In this document: piece after piece, positions 11,398 to 23,403 of the stretch
Numbering within the stretch: position 1 is the first letter of the stretch
How the letters are laid out: each line of letters opens with the position of its first letter
Assembly (NCBI GenBank): GCA_947311845.1
Contig: CAMZMU010000059.1
Coordinates: forward strand, 42,292,982-42,356,981
Direction of reading: 5' to 3'
Length of the DNA stretch: 64,000 bases
From: Poa pratensis
Taxonomy: Eukaryota; Streptophyta; Magnoliopsida; Poales; Poaceae
Position numbers and translations under genes: made by a program
The notes under the pieces: generated by a model
What the model saw: the letters and a program-made list of their open reading frames with translations, nothing else
Database searches by the model: none
Told to the model about the DNA's origin: nothing

Positions 11398-12644
11398 TTA
11401 TTGTGAAGCTTGTTTTTCTCTGGTTGTGTGTGGATTGGAGTCATGCTGGTGGATCTATTTATGTGCAAATACTTACTGTGAAGGTACAAGGTAGGGCTAT
11501 GGGTATAGTGATTTGAGAATGGTGAGACGTTTACGTGCCAGGATTGTGTCACGGCATTTGAGATAAACTTGGCTATGTGTTTTTTACTGAACTTTAGTAT
11601 GCATAGTAACAACATACTTTATTCATGACAGCAGTATTAGTGTCAGTGATAAATCTTGAGCCTATTTACTCAACTGCAACAGAATCGCTAAAATCAAATG
11701 CTTGCACAAGAAGATATTTTTATCTTTAGCTCCAACTCCGTTTTCAAACATTCACTGGAATCGATTTCTTTCAGATTTACATACCTATATACTCAAATTT
11801 GATAATTACAACAGGATTTTTTTGACACACCTAACGAATGGTTGTACATTTTTCCCTTCCACAAAGATCTATACTTGAATAAAATACATGGGGGCTTTAT
11901 ATTGTAGCTGCGGTGTCACTCCGTGTGCTTGTGACCTATCGGGCGGCGGCTGTACACCCGACCAATTGAAAATTAGTGCCGGCGGTAACTGTGCTCTCGT
12001 ACTAGGACTTGGACAGATGCCAAATAGATGGAGGACACCGACACTCTGGTGTCTGATTCGGCAAGCAAATGTACACTGATGGGAACCATTTTGTCCATGG
12101 TAAATGCCCCAAATATAGAGCAAGTAGAAAATTAATTGGAACTGAACAAGGGCTTACTCGAGATATCCTAGCCCTAGCTAGGTGCAGGAGCCCGCCGGGA
12201 CGGGGTGACGCCGGCGCCGCTCCTCCGCCAGCACCAGCCACGAACGGACTGACGGGCGGGACCGTGAGGGGTGACAACCTCCGGCCCCCTCGGGTCGTCA
12301 CGTTACGCCGCGACCTGACTTCTTCAGCTCGGCGCCCACCCGATCCGACGGCATGAGGTGACCGCCCACTCCCAGACCCGCCGCATCGGCGACCTGGCCG
12401 GCGAGTTCATCGCGGCCACAGAATCGAACGTGTCGAACAGAGCAGTGGTGAGCCCAGGGATGGCCGCGTGCGTGTGGAGTCTGGTTCGTGTGGCCACCTA
12501 CTTCGGTCCAGTTACATGATACAGGCCGAACAATGGGCCTACTTTGGGCTGGTGACTCAAACAGAGTTTCATGTACAGTACTTGTAACCAACCCTAAAAA
12601 AAATGTACTCTGTAACCGCTAAAAAATATTATGTGCAATTATTA
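11398..12644. other. Intergenic; GC-rich patch without a recognised gene
   Basis: 11398-12150 is AT-rich flank of the pseudogene. 12180-12560 is GC-rich and open in several frames on both strands, which composition alone can explain. No domain or splice structure is recognised. Confidence 0.5.
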
Positions 12645-12798
12645 CTCCCTCATAAGATGTTTTAGTTCTTTTATTATGGACTACATACGGAGCAAAATGA
12701 GTGAATCGATACACTAAAATACGTCTATATACATCCGTATGCAGTTAGTTCATGTTGAAATAGATAAAACATCTTATATTATGATACAGATGGAATAC
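12645..12798. mobile_element. Degenerate Stowaway MITE
   Basis: It starts after TA with CTCCCTCATAAGATGTTTTA and ends in an eroded copy of the inverse (AAACATCTTATATTATGATACAGATGGAATAC). The inner arms AAGATGTTTTA and TAAAACATCTTA are clear. The right terminus is mutated, so the end is approximate. Confidence 0.7.
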
Positions 12799-12982
12799 TA
12801 TTTAATTATCACATTTCACATCAATCAAGAGGTAAGGATACTCGACCTGCGGGGAATGTAATTTTGCCGCCTCCACCTTTGTTCTTAGTAAATTGTGCGA
12901 TGTTATAAAATGGAATAATAAATAAAGACATCATGTCTGATCGGGTAAATATCTAAAACATCTAAAGTTCATAGTTGAAAAC

Positions 12983-13802
12983 GATTAGAGATTTCTGACT
13001 CCTAGGCTCCAGCGATCTCCTTATTTAAAAAATGTTAAAATCATACTTATAAGTTTTAAATAAATCTGAAAAAAATCATGCATATTGTCAATGATATCCC
13101 ACAAACATGTAAAATCTCGATTTGAAACACTTTATAATATAAGCTTAACAAAAGTGGCAAAAGGTCCAAATGGATCCCGAGCTCCGTGTAGCTCGTTTTA
13201 AAAAAGAACTTTTTAGTTTCCACAAATTCGAACCAAAAATACTACATGTAGATAATGTCGAGATCTACACATGTGCAACTTTTCAATCCAAATTGCGTAT
13301 TTGTCTAGGCTACACAAAAAAGACAAATCAGGCAAATTTTCAAAATTTTGAAATTGTGTACTATTCACCACCCATATCCACACATTTGTCATCCCCACCC
13401 CCACCCCCTAAAATATGACGTATTTCGAGTTTCAATTTTGCACACTTGTAGACCATATCTATATCTACATTTGGATTTATTGTCACAAATTTTAAAAACT
13501 TAAAAATGCGAATTCTATTTTTTCTGAAAAACGAGCTACATGGAGCTCAGGTTCCAAAACACCTCACTCCAAATGTGTGGGCTAAATGTACACACTTTTA
13601 AATTTCCAAAATATACAAAAAAAATCCATTTTACGTAGATCAGAATATAAAGTTTTTTCAAATCGAGATTTTACACGTTTGTGTGATACATCATTAATAA
13701 AATACAAGATTTTTCCAGATTTTTGCACTTATAAATATGATTTTTTTAATTTACTTTTTAAGTAGTGGAGCACTGGAGTTCGGGAGACAAAGTAACTTTC
13801 CG
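12983..13802. mobile_element. Mutator-type foldback MITE with 9-bp target duplication
   Basis: GTTGAAAAC occurs directly at both sides (12974-12982 and 13803-13811), a 9-bp duplication typical of Mutator-like elements. The left and right arms of some 230-270 bp are imperfect inverted repeats: for example CTCCAGCGATCTCC near 13010 against the inverse of GGAGCACTGGAG near 13765, and the AATCATACTTATAAG / CTTATAAATATGATT pair. The centre holds no transposase. The shared motif near the arm ends (CCTAGGCTCC / CCCGAACTCC) links it to the element at 44970-45357. Confidence 0.8.
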
Positions 13803-13852
13803 GTTGAAAACATACTTTTCTAACACCAAAAAAGGTTTTTTTCTTCAATATA

Positions 13853-13937
13853 CTTCTTTTGTCCCAGAATATAAAATAAATATTTTGGTCGGCTAAATTA
13901 GCTTACCAAAATATTTTATATTTCAATACGGAGGTAG
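13853..13937. mobile_element. Short Stowaway-type MITE
   Basis: 85 bp between TA (13851-13852) and TA (13938-13939). The ends are CTTCTTTTGTCCCAGAATAT and the inverse of ATATTTCAATACGGAGGTAG. It is a compact internal-deletion form, lying about 230 bp upstream of the VOZ start codon. Confidence 0.8.
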
Positions 13938-14164
13938 TACTGTAAAAGAACAATAGTCGTGCTTACTTCTATTATTTGGTCACTCGGAAAAGGAAAGAGA
14001 AGAAAGAACCTCAAAAGGACCAAACTTTGGAAAACACAATTTCCAAAAAATAACATGGGAAAATAAAATAAAAACGAAGGAAAACAATCCTTGCAAACCA
14101 CGGCAAATCGCCCCCCACTCCCCATCGCCGCAGCCGCCGCACCACCGCCGCCCTGATCGGCACG

Positions 14165-17097
14165 ATGGCGGGCGATCCGACCGCCGCCGCGGCCGCCACG
14201 GGGAAGAGCCCTCGCTCGTCGTCGTCGCGGCACCAGCAGTTTCGCGACCGCGCGAAGACCCGCGTGGACGACCTCCAGGAAATCTTCTCCGGCCTCCAGT
14301 CCGCCCGCAAGGAGAGCCGCTCCGGCGACGCCGCCGTCCTCGAGGAGCAGGTCCACCAGATGCTCCGGGAGTGGCGGGCCGAGCTCAGCGTCGCCTCTCC
14401 CGCCTCCTCCCTCCAGGCACCTCTCCAAACCCTAGCTACCATCCCCTTACCAGTTACTGCCGTCTCTGACTTTTGCGCTGCAGAACTCGCAGGGGAACAG
14501 CCAAGGGGCCGCGCATCCGTCGTCGGAGACGCTGCGGTTGCTGCAGCTGGCGATTGAGGAGGAGGACGACGCCACCAGCAGGCTGGCCGTCCCTCGGTCG
14601 CCGCTGCCATCTCGTCTCAGCCACGGGCTTGGGCAGGACGATCAGAATCTCAACCCCGAGTTGCAGGTGCAGGGGGAGGTCTCGCCCGGTCATGGAATGC
14701 TGGGAGATTGTGGGGACAAGTAGCTGATATTGCTAATGCATCGCTCAGTGAGCAGGTATCACACTCGATATCTCCCTGGGGTTAGTGGAATTTTCCGATT
14801 GTGTTGTCAACCGTGTGAAGGAACTCGTGTATTATACTACTAGTATTTCGTCAACTGAGTGGCTAACTGTACACCGTTCATGTGGTTCAATACTTGCCAG
14901 TTAGCTCTATCATGCAAGGAAACATTCTGATGTGCCATGCGATTCTTCACTTATGTGCAACATTTTTTGCATATACTGTAACCCATTGTAACCTTGTAGA
15001 ATTTTCTGACAGATTTTGTGTTAGCAGACACACTTATTTATTCATTAAAAAATGGATTTTGGACAAAGGAAGAGATTACTATTCTTTTAAAATTATTTGT
15101 TAATTATGCCAAAGGATGTTAATTGCTCTATATGTATGTAGTATGATTGTATGTACAATTGGAGTTCACCCATTGAACTTGTTCAGTCTTACTGCGTTTT
15201 GGTTTAGGCTAGTTATGACCTTGTTATTGTTTTTATCCGACATTTTTGGTTAAAACTTCAAGTGATTGTGCATTGTTCATTGTAAGCCTTACTAATTAAT
15301 ATAGATCCAAAATCATTAAAAAAAAACCTCGCCTTCAGATAAGATTATGCCAAAATGTTTGACTTTGATTGTCATGTACTTCAGTATGCCAGCATGTAGA
15401 AATGTGTTGTCCTGTAATGAGTAATGTGTTACGGTATTTGTTTGAACCTCCTGAGGAGCACAGACCACAGCAATACAATTTATTTGGTTGCTGACCTGAT
15501 TGTAGATTGTAATGGCATCCTGCAGATTAGATGTAGAGGCCTTGCTCGATGATTTTTATATTTCACCATTTGGTATATTATGGTTGTGCAAATGTCTTGA
15601 GGTTCTGCCCTAAATTGGTTGATGCCCAGATTTTAGTTTATGATGCTTCTGCCGCACTGCTTTTCATTGTTCGTTGCGGCATGCCTGTAAAATATGTGTG
15701 TTATGCTCATTTCAGTTCCTAAATTTTTATCGTCTAATGGTTGCAACTTGTAATGCATCTGCATGTTAATATTTCTTTATCTACTTTCTTAATGGGTGTT
15801 TGGTTTGCCGTTGATTGCAGCTGTGCTTTATAGACCATGAACTCAGTATTGACGATTTTTTCCATGGGTCAAACCCAGATGGCCTCCTGCAAGGGATTGG
15901 TCAGCTGGAACATCAACAATTCAATTTTCCACAAGATCTGCAACCTCCTAATTCATATGTTGATGCAAATAGCTCTGTGCAAAATACTGGAGATGTTCTT
16001 TTCCACATGTCAGACTTGCTCACAACAATCTGTCCATCACCTTCTCAATATTTAGGACCGAAATGTGCACTCTGGGACTGTGGTCGCCCTGTCGGAGGAT
16101 CAGACGAGTCTGAAGATTACTGCAACCCTTACCATGCTGGTTTGGCTTTAAATGATGATGGTTTTCTAGGGACAATGCCTGTAATGCGCCCAAGGGGCAT
16201 TGACTTGAAAGATGGTCCCCTATTTGATGCTCTTTGTGCAAAAATCCAAGGAAAAAATGTTGGTATTCCTGTCTGTGAAGGGGCTGCAACATCAAAATCA
16301 CCTTGGAATGCACCTGGTACGTTTGGCTATCAACTTTCAGCCTTTTAGGTGAACATTGATATTAACAGATTCATGTGCTAATTTTTGGTTCCCTTCTATT
16401 TCTTGCAGAACTTTTTGATCTTTCTCTTCTTGAGGGTGAATCTCTTAGAGAATGGTTGTTCTTTGACCGACCAAGAAGGGCATTTGAGAGTGGCAACCGG
16501 AAGCAAAGGTCGTTGCCAGATTACAACGGGCGTGGATGGCATGAATCAAGGAAGCAAGTGATGAAAGATTTTGGGGGTCTAAAGAAATCCTATTACATGG
16601 ACCCACAACCGTCCAGCGGCTACGAATGGCATCTTTTTGAATATGAGATCAATGATTCTAATGCTTTAGCCTTGTACCGGCTTGAGTTCAAGTCTTCTGA
16701 TGTGAAGAGGACAAAGTTGGCAAATAATTCCTTGAATGAAATTCAGCAGCAGATGTTCAAGCTTAGTGCAAACAGTCCCGTGGATAACAAACGGATTCCG
16801 AAAAGCAAGAAGAAGGCCAATCAAAAGGATGGCAGCGCAACCTCGAATCCAGTTCGCAACACCCCCAACAAAGTCGGTGCTTCGAGTCCTTACGAAACAG
16901 TGTCTCCCAGCATCCCCAGTCAAGTCAATGCTAGTGCTTACCAGACCAATCAAGCCAGTACTTCGAATGCTTACCCAGCGGAATCACAGGTGGACCCAAT
17001 GTCATTCCTGAATGAGAATGCCGTCTATGGACCTCATCTTCCATATGGCCCTGCCGGAAAAGGTGACTTCTGTTGGAACCCAAATGACGGGACATGA
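14165..17097 (+). CDS. VOZ: VOZ (vascular plant one zinc finger) transcription factor
   Basis: Coding exons: 14165-14416, 14484 to 14666 or 14755, 15821-16316, 16409-17097. VOZ proteins are plant-specific DNA-binding factors that interact with phytochrome B in Arabidopsis and affect flowering and stress responses. The N-terminal domain shows [20 protein letters not shown] and [16 protein letters not shown]. Exon 3 holds the zinc ligands as CALWDC...YCNPYH (C-x4-C-x13-C-x3-H, exon-3 residues 82, 87, 101 and 105). The conserved DNA-binding block follows in exon 4 ([39 protein letters not shown]). Oddities: intron 1 (14417-14483) would begin GC rather than GT. The frame of exon 2 meets TAG at 14721, whereas the family-like continuation [12 protein letters not shown] up to the donor at 14756 is one base out of frame. 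Use of the GT at 14667 instead would keep the frame open (phase 0). The family is certain. Whether the locus is functional is less so. Confidence 0.93.
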
Positions 17098-17856
17098 ACA
17101 GATATGCTTAGCTCGTACACTATGGTATCTCTCGTGCAAATTGTAACAGCTTCAGCTTAATTTCTGATCTCAACAATGCGGCCCTATAATTTTTTGGAGC
17201 CTCTTCAGTAGACGCTATGTTTGCAGTGCTATACTTCTGACTGTAGAAATGTAGTCCGGTTGCCCTTGCCTATCAGGTGCAATCCGAATGGTTCTTCTGG
17301 TTGGGTGGTCGAGGATTCGTGTGTTCAGACGGCCTGTTTTTTATTTTACTTTGTTATGTATATATGTTCAGGTCGAGAATTTCTGGAATCCCAGATTCGG
17401 TTTTGGTTTCCATACTTATTGGAAACAGATTCATGCAATCAAGCCTCGATGTAGCCTCTAACGTACGGAGTATATGATTATCTTAGCTACCTATGTGGTA
17501 CAAATATATGTTAACACCTGGAATTTGTCCTCACTCATGGCGACAGATAGACTATACTCCACGGTTCCTGATCGTGTCCTGGAGAACATATATTTTTTTA
17601 CCCCTGGGCTTGGGGTACTCACAAGATTGACGCATTAGGTAATTTTCATGTTACAAACTTTCAGTTCTGAGCGCAAACTAATCGCTATGAAATGAAACGT
17701 ACAAATCACCATTGAGTTCTTGCCTGGACAATTAAGTCTGAATTCTAATGCTATTTCTTGGCTTGGAATATGCAGACTACTAATAAACATGAGAAAATAT
17801 CTCACGTCAAACCTTATGAACTTGCCAAACTGAATGCAGCGGCCACACATCAGAAT
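17098..17856. other. VOZ 3' UTR and flank
   Basis: No further gene is seen between the VOZ stop and the hAT element. The first few hundred bases presumably are the 3' UTR of VOZ. No clear polyadenylation signal was fixed. Confidence 0.5.
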
Positions 17857-18638
17857 TATGGATGGCAATGGGTACCAATTACCCACGTACGGTATTTACC
17901 CATTAGGGTAAGGTTTGGTAAAAAATGTTTATCCATAGGTAAACAAATGGTTAAAAGTGTGTACCTAGTGGTATTGCGGGTGCGGTTATGGAAAAGTAGT
18001 ACGCATACCCACATACCCATCTATTTTTGTTTTTGACATGTAGGTCTGTGGTACATATGGTTATTCTGGGGAAAAATCTTGAAATACTAACCGGTAGCCG
18101 GCTACGTAATTCTCGCTTGGTTCCCATACAAGCGGCTACTTAATTTTCACCTGATTCACAATTCCTAGGCAATCCTCATCCATGTGCCCATATCATTTTC
18201 TCTCCAATCTCCACTACTATTAGATCGATATGGCCATCTCCCTCCCAGTTTCCTTGTCACCGCCCTGCCCTTCCCCCCTTCCCCCAACCAGTCAGCCACC
18301 AGGCTCCGCCCTCCGCTTCCCGCCCTCTCCATACACTCCCTTGACGTGGTAGCCGGCTCGGCAACGCCCACGGCAGCTCGCCATGGACATTGGTGGAGGC
18401 GAGCTCCGCGTGGATGAATGAGTTGTTTTGTTGTTCATTTTAATACACATTGTGTTATTTTATTAATTATTTTTATATATGTGAATGAGCATACATGTCG
18501 ATGGTTTTCGGTTTTCTTATATATTGTGGATGAACGACTTGACTCAGTTTGGTTTACCCACAGGATTGGGTGTGGTTAAAGATACGAGGACGTGGGTGTG
18601 GGTTTGGTTAAGCTCTAATGGTGCGGGTGCCATGGGGA
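17857..18638. mobile_element. Non-autonomous hAT element, possibly carrying host sequence
   Basis: An 8-bp direct repeat, ATCAGAAT, flanks the block at 17849-17856 and 18639-18646, the duplication size of hAT transposons. The left end TATGGATGGCAATGGGTACC has the GGATGGCAATGGGTA core seen in plant hAT ends, and the right end contains its rough inverse (GGTGCGGGTGCCATGGGGA). Sub-terminal parts are rich in TACCCA/TGGGTA words on both sides. The middle (about 18180-18420) is GC-rich and unlike the ends, so it may be acquired sequence. No transposase is seen. Confidence 0.72.
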
Positions 18639-18646
18639 ATCAGAAT

Positions 18647-19075
18647 ATACTGAATTCTACACGCACAAACTGACTGAAAAATGCGCAAACATTCAGCAAT
18701 ATCTCAACGTTTATCAATTGAGCATGCCAGTGCGAAGGAAGAGCATTAGCTGAACCAGGAAGGCAAACCAACCAAAGACACAATGAATTCAATGAGATGA
18801 TAGGCAAGACGATCAGGTAAATCTGAACCAATGCAGCAGGTTTCTCGCCTGCTAAACACGTCCATGATAATAACATGGAAAGAAAATCCTAAGTTCGGAC
18901 AAAGAAAAAGCAAACTAGTAGCGTAAATAAATCCGGATAACCCGCAAAGACAGGACTTCCAAACTCATGTTTTCTCCTCCACCTCACAAAAACTGTACCC
19001 AGGAGCTCTCTGCCCTTCCACATTCCGTCGCTCTTCTCTCAGAAAACTGCGGTTTCGTTCAGAGGGGAGTGTGCT
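18647..19075. other. eIF2 gamma 3' UTR and flank
   Basis: No gene is seen. The part nearest 19075 presumably is the 3' UTR of the minus-strand eIF2 gamma gene. Confidence 0.5.
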
Positions 19076-22000
19076 TCACAGCGGGCAGGGTGGGACTTCG
19101 AGCGTCGCGCCGGCCTGGATCTGGCCCCATCCGATGAGGCGCCAATGCTTCTCGACACGGCGGCTCAGGGCCACCTTCTCACCCTTGCTTGTGCAGACGG
19201 GTGCGGTGAGCTGGAGCTTGGCGAGATCGTTCTTAACAGCAACCACACGAGCGCCGGTGGACATGGACCCGATGTTAAGCATCAGGATCTCGCCCTTGGT
19301 GAGCTTGGAGACCTTTCCTGCCTTCTCTGTTCCCTTTGTTCTCACACCCAACAGCCTTCGGAGAAGGAAGAAGTTGATCTGCAGAGCAAAGTATAAGGAT
19401 GACGTTAACAGCTAAGAATGTTTTCCTAAAATCTTGAAGCAACAAAAGATTTGAGACAAACCTCAAGCTCCACGAATACATCAGGAAGCGAACCAATTTC
19501 TCCTAGAACCTGGCCAACCAGCCTATCAGCACGAGTCAGAGTTGGGTCCATGGTTGTTCCCACACCAATAAGCCCTCCTGGCACAGCAAATTGGAGCTCA
19601 TTCTGCTCAGCATAGAGCGAGACAATCCTTGAGTAGATTGGGGTGCATTTGATGTTGCCACTCTCATCCTTCATGACAATGCCAGGGCGAACTTCAATGT
19701 TCTGGTTCACCCTCAGGACTCCCTGTTAATAAAAATGACCATTCAGCGTATATTTACAACAGGACAGAAAAGATCTATGATCTAATAATAATGTTCCACG
19801 GCTGAGATCTACATACCCTGAGGATGCTGCCACCTGCTACCCCACCCCTAATTTCATCAACCTCTGAACCGGGCTTGTTGACATCAAAGGAGCGAATAAC
19901 AATCATGTTGGGAGGTGAAGTGAAGTTCCTTTCAGGAATGGGGATTTTCTTCACAATATATTCACAGATAACATCAATGTTGTACTTCAGCTGGGCAGAT
20001 ATTGGCACCACAGGAGCACCTTCAGCTATCGTGCCCTGCACATATGAGGTAGTACAAAAGGTCAAACCATGAAAGAGAAAACATGTATTACATACAAGAG
20101 GAATGCCAAACAGTAGTGACCTGGATGAATTTTTGGATTGCTTCATGCTGGTTCATAGCTGCACTTTCCTGGATAAGATCAATCTTATTCTGCAGAATTA
20201 TGAGATGTTGGAGACGCATAATTTCAACGGCTGCAAGATGCTCAGATGTCTGAGGTTGTGGGCAGCTTTCATTCGCTGCTATCAAAAGCAAAGCTCCATC
20301 CATGATAGCTGCTCCATTAAGCATTGTAGCCATGAGAATGTCATGGCCCTGTTCAAATAAAAGGGTACTTTAGTATAACAGTGATTTTGTATTTAAGTTC
20401 AATCAGTGAAATGAATATGTAATGACCCATCAGAGTATTCTAGATGACATGTGAATCCTTGTATTATTAGTGAGATATTTGGCCATCAATTAGTAATGGA
20501 AACATACTTTATCATCTATGTGTTGATGCAAGAGCAACGTCATGATCATGATTGACAGCAAACAAAGCCAATAGAACCATGATCACTCAGATGGGCAACA
20601 AATGGTGAGGCTGTGCTTGAGCATTCATAAACTACAACTGTAGAAAAGAATATTCATATCAGCAAAAGCTAGCGTCTCATCATACCGGGCAATCAACAAA
20701 GGAAACATGTCTCAGGAGCTTCATCCTAGTGTTTTCAAACCCAGGCACATCACAGGCAGGAGTATCTTCTTTTCCGCTTCCATAAGCCCTTATAAAATTT
20801 ATAAGGGGTCAAATAGGGTACAAGAACTTGCAACAAAGCAGTAAATTTGAGATACTAGCGGTAATAACCATACACTAATTAATTTCTGAAGATACACTTT
20901 GAGATTCCAATCATGAGTTCTACCAAATATTTACAAAAAAATAATCGTATGAACAGACATGTTAAACAATCAATATAAGTATAGAGCGGTGCTCCTGAAG
21001 TTCATTCCTCTAAATTGTGAACAGCACGATAGTAGAAGCTAATCATGTAAAAAGGTGAAATTTAGCATACTTGTAGGACATTGGGCGTGGACATCTGTCA
21101 TCCTCGCATTTATAGATTTTTGCATTAGCATAACCCAGCTTGATAGTGATGTTACGTTCAAGCTCATTCTTGAAGCGAACAGTCTACAAATCAAAAAAAG
21201 ACATCAGAATATTGTACAAAATAAAAACATGTAGAAAAGGATGAGCACCTCAACATGCATCAGTTACTACCATTCTAGAAATTATTTCAAAATACCTAGA
21301 CAAAGAAACATAGACTGCAAATGTGCCATTACTCGAGTCAAGAACTAGCAGACCGTTTCATTGTTTCAAATATCAAATGCATCCACAAACTTTCTTGATA
21401 AGTATACAGACATCTGGAACGTATTCTAGCACAAATTATAAGTTACACACGTAGTTTAGTCATTCATATACCAACAAAAATATTAGCATGACGAATTTTA
21501 GTAAATGGCAAACTCGCAAACCATTACTGATAGATGTGATTAATGCTTGTCAAGTATATACATAATTCATATTCAAAATTTGGAAGGAACGTTTGCTAAA
21601 ATAATGAATGATACCTGAACTCCAGATATAGCTTTCACAACAGTAGACTTTCCATGGGCCACGTGACCAATTGTACCTGAGTTGTAACATAAAGATGAAA
21701 ATATTATGACACTGCAAATGGTTATTAATTTGCATTCTGGCACCTAACATTCAAGTATGACTCTAAAGTCAAGGAGAAATAAAGATGGAAAAGAGAAAAC
21801 GAGTAAATGACTGTTCACATAGGAAAATTGCAAGATCTACAGAAAATTTGTTAGTCATACAATGCTAATACTGGATACATACCACTGCAAGTTTTCTTGT
21901 TTAAAAAGACACTGGCTGCAAGAATCCAATGTCATTATCCAAACTGCGGTGGCAGTGCCATTTATTCTTAATACATCGTGTGCATCACACAAGGCATCTA

Positions 22001-22770
22001 TAATTCATCTCACTATCATACAAAATCAGATTTCTCCCTCCATGCCTAATACTATCTCATAAAAGGATTAACACCACGCAACTAAAACTCTACTGTGCAC
22101 AATACATGTAGCATACAAAACCACCAGCAAATCAACAACGGTCTCTCTCTTAACTCTCTTAACAAAGCCTTTTATCCCAAACAAATTGGGGTAGGCTAGA
22201 TATGAAACCCTGTCACGAGGACTTCTCAGGAGGTCACCCATCCTGGTACTACTCTCGCCCAAATGGGTTTCATATCCATGGGACTGGCTAGTTTTTACGT
22301 TGGCTCGCCAAGCCTATCACAACCCTTAGATATGAAACCTTTCATGCGGACTTTCCAGGAGGTCACCCACCCTAGTACTACTCTCGTGGGTTATCCATGG
22401 GACTGGCTAGTTTTTACGTTGGCTCGCCAAGCCTATCACAACCCTCCTCCTTTATCCGGGCTTGGGACCGGCTATGCCTAGAAGACATAGGCGGAGTTAT
22501 GTAGCAAATCAACAACGGTAAACAGGAATAATTCCACAGTGAATTGCACAACGCTAAACACGACTAACGAGGAACAATCCACATATTTTGCACTGATGCA
22601 CCATAAAAATTCTCCGTACTGAAAACAATGAACCGTTGGCAAAAAAGGATGGTAGTATCAGTACCAATGTTGATCGTCGCCTGGCGCGAGATGACCTCAG
22701 GCGACAGAGGGTGGAGCTTCGTGACGTCGAGCTTGCTCAGGTCCTGCTCCATCAATCCTCGGCGTGCCAT
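19076..22770 (-). CDS. Eukaryotic translation initiation factor 2 subunit gamma (eIF2 gamma)
   Basis: This GTPase subunit of eIF2 carries initiator Met-tRNA to the 40S ribosome in the cytosol. Eight coding exons on the minus strand: 22770-22665, 21676-21615, 21183-21071, 20788-20686, 20348-20121, 20035-19817, 19722-19462 and 19378-19076. Every junction has GT-AG sites with matching phase, giving 464 aa, the usual plant length. It starts [15 protein letters not shown]. The P-loop GHVAHGKST is about residues 39-47, in exon 2. Exon 3 bears the cysteine-knuckle [16 protein letters not shown] (G3) spans the exon 4/5 junction, NKID (G4) is in exon 5 and SAQ (G5) in exon 6. Beta-barrel domains 2 and 3 follow ([36 protein letters not shown]). 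No lesion was found. It converges with VOZ. Confidence 0.97.
22143..22502 (-). mobile_element. SINE-like retroposon with two 5S rRNA-derived segments
   Basis: A perfect 17-bp direct repeat AGCAAATCAACAACGGT flanks it (22126-22142 and 22503-22519), in intron 1 of eIF2 gamma. On the minus strand it begins ACATAACTCCGCCTATG and ends with CAATTTGTTTGGGATAAAAG and a short CTCTTAA/GAGAG-like tail. The 3' part resembles the end of plant Au-type SINEs. Within it, GGGCGAGAGTAGTAC-AGGATGGGTGACCTCCTG, matching the 3' half of 5S rRNA including box C, is present at about 22223-22264. A diverged second copy lies at about 22355-22390, each followed by the same GGCTTGGCGAGCCAACG stretch. A Cassandra-type LTR remnant is the alternative, but the long target duplication favours a SINE. 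Confidence 0.8.
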
Positions 22771-23330
22771 GATTGAAACTGAAAAACAACAAACAGGATG
22801 ATCAGGCTGCGTGTTGCACTATTCGTTCACCGACTCAGACACCAATTGCGGGAAAACTGAAGACATGGTATCTCGACCTATGAGGATAGCTAAGACCACG
22901 GTAGTGGATTCAAGTTCCAATGCAACAGCGAGAGCACCGTCGCGAACGAGAATCACTGTCTAAAACCTAACCAAGTTCTCCACTCTACAACATATAAACC
23001 CTAGAATTCCGCAGCGAACTTCACTTCCAGTCAAGCCTAGGCATGCAATCAGCGGCTCCCCATATCCGGCGGCGACATGGTGCGAGGATGGAGGGATCTA
23101 GCAGGGGAACGGGGGGACAAGCGACTCACCTTGGCTAGGGAGGACCGGCGGGCTGGGTGTGCCGAGACGAAGTGGGTCACCGCGCGCGTAGATCTCGAGA
23201 GTAGGAGCGAGGAGGATGCCGGTCGCCGGTGGGGGTGGGGGACGCGCGAGAGCAGGGACGGCGGAGGAGCAGGGAGGCGGGCGTCGGCGTGTGTGGGGGA
23301 TGGCGAGGTCGGTCTTAGGGTTAAGGGTTG
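22771..23330 (-). promoter_or_regulatory. 5' UTR, leader intron and promoter region of eIF2 gamma
   Basis: A splice acceptor (TTTTTCAG, ending at complement of 22779) lies 8 bases before the start codon, and a strong donor (CCAAG|GTGAGT) lies at 23130/23129. This suggests a non-coding first exon upstream of 23130 and a leader intron of about 350 bp. Leader introns are common in housekeeping plant genes. The transcription start is not fixed. The upstream sequence is GC-rich with no evident TATA box. Confidence 0.55.
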
Positions 23331-23403
23331 CGGTGGGGAGGCGTTTCTTGTAGTGGGCCTGCACCGTTAAAGGCCGCACCGGCTCGGATGACGGGCCGGC
23401 CAC

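Noticed and set aside
22143..22502. A functional 5S rRNA gene
   Set aside because: Only the 3' half of 5S is present, in two pieces, inside an element with target duplications.
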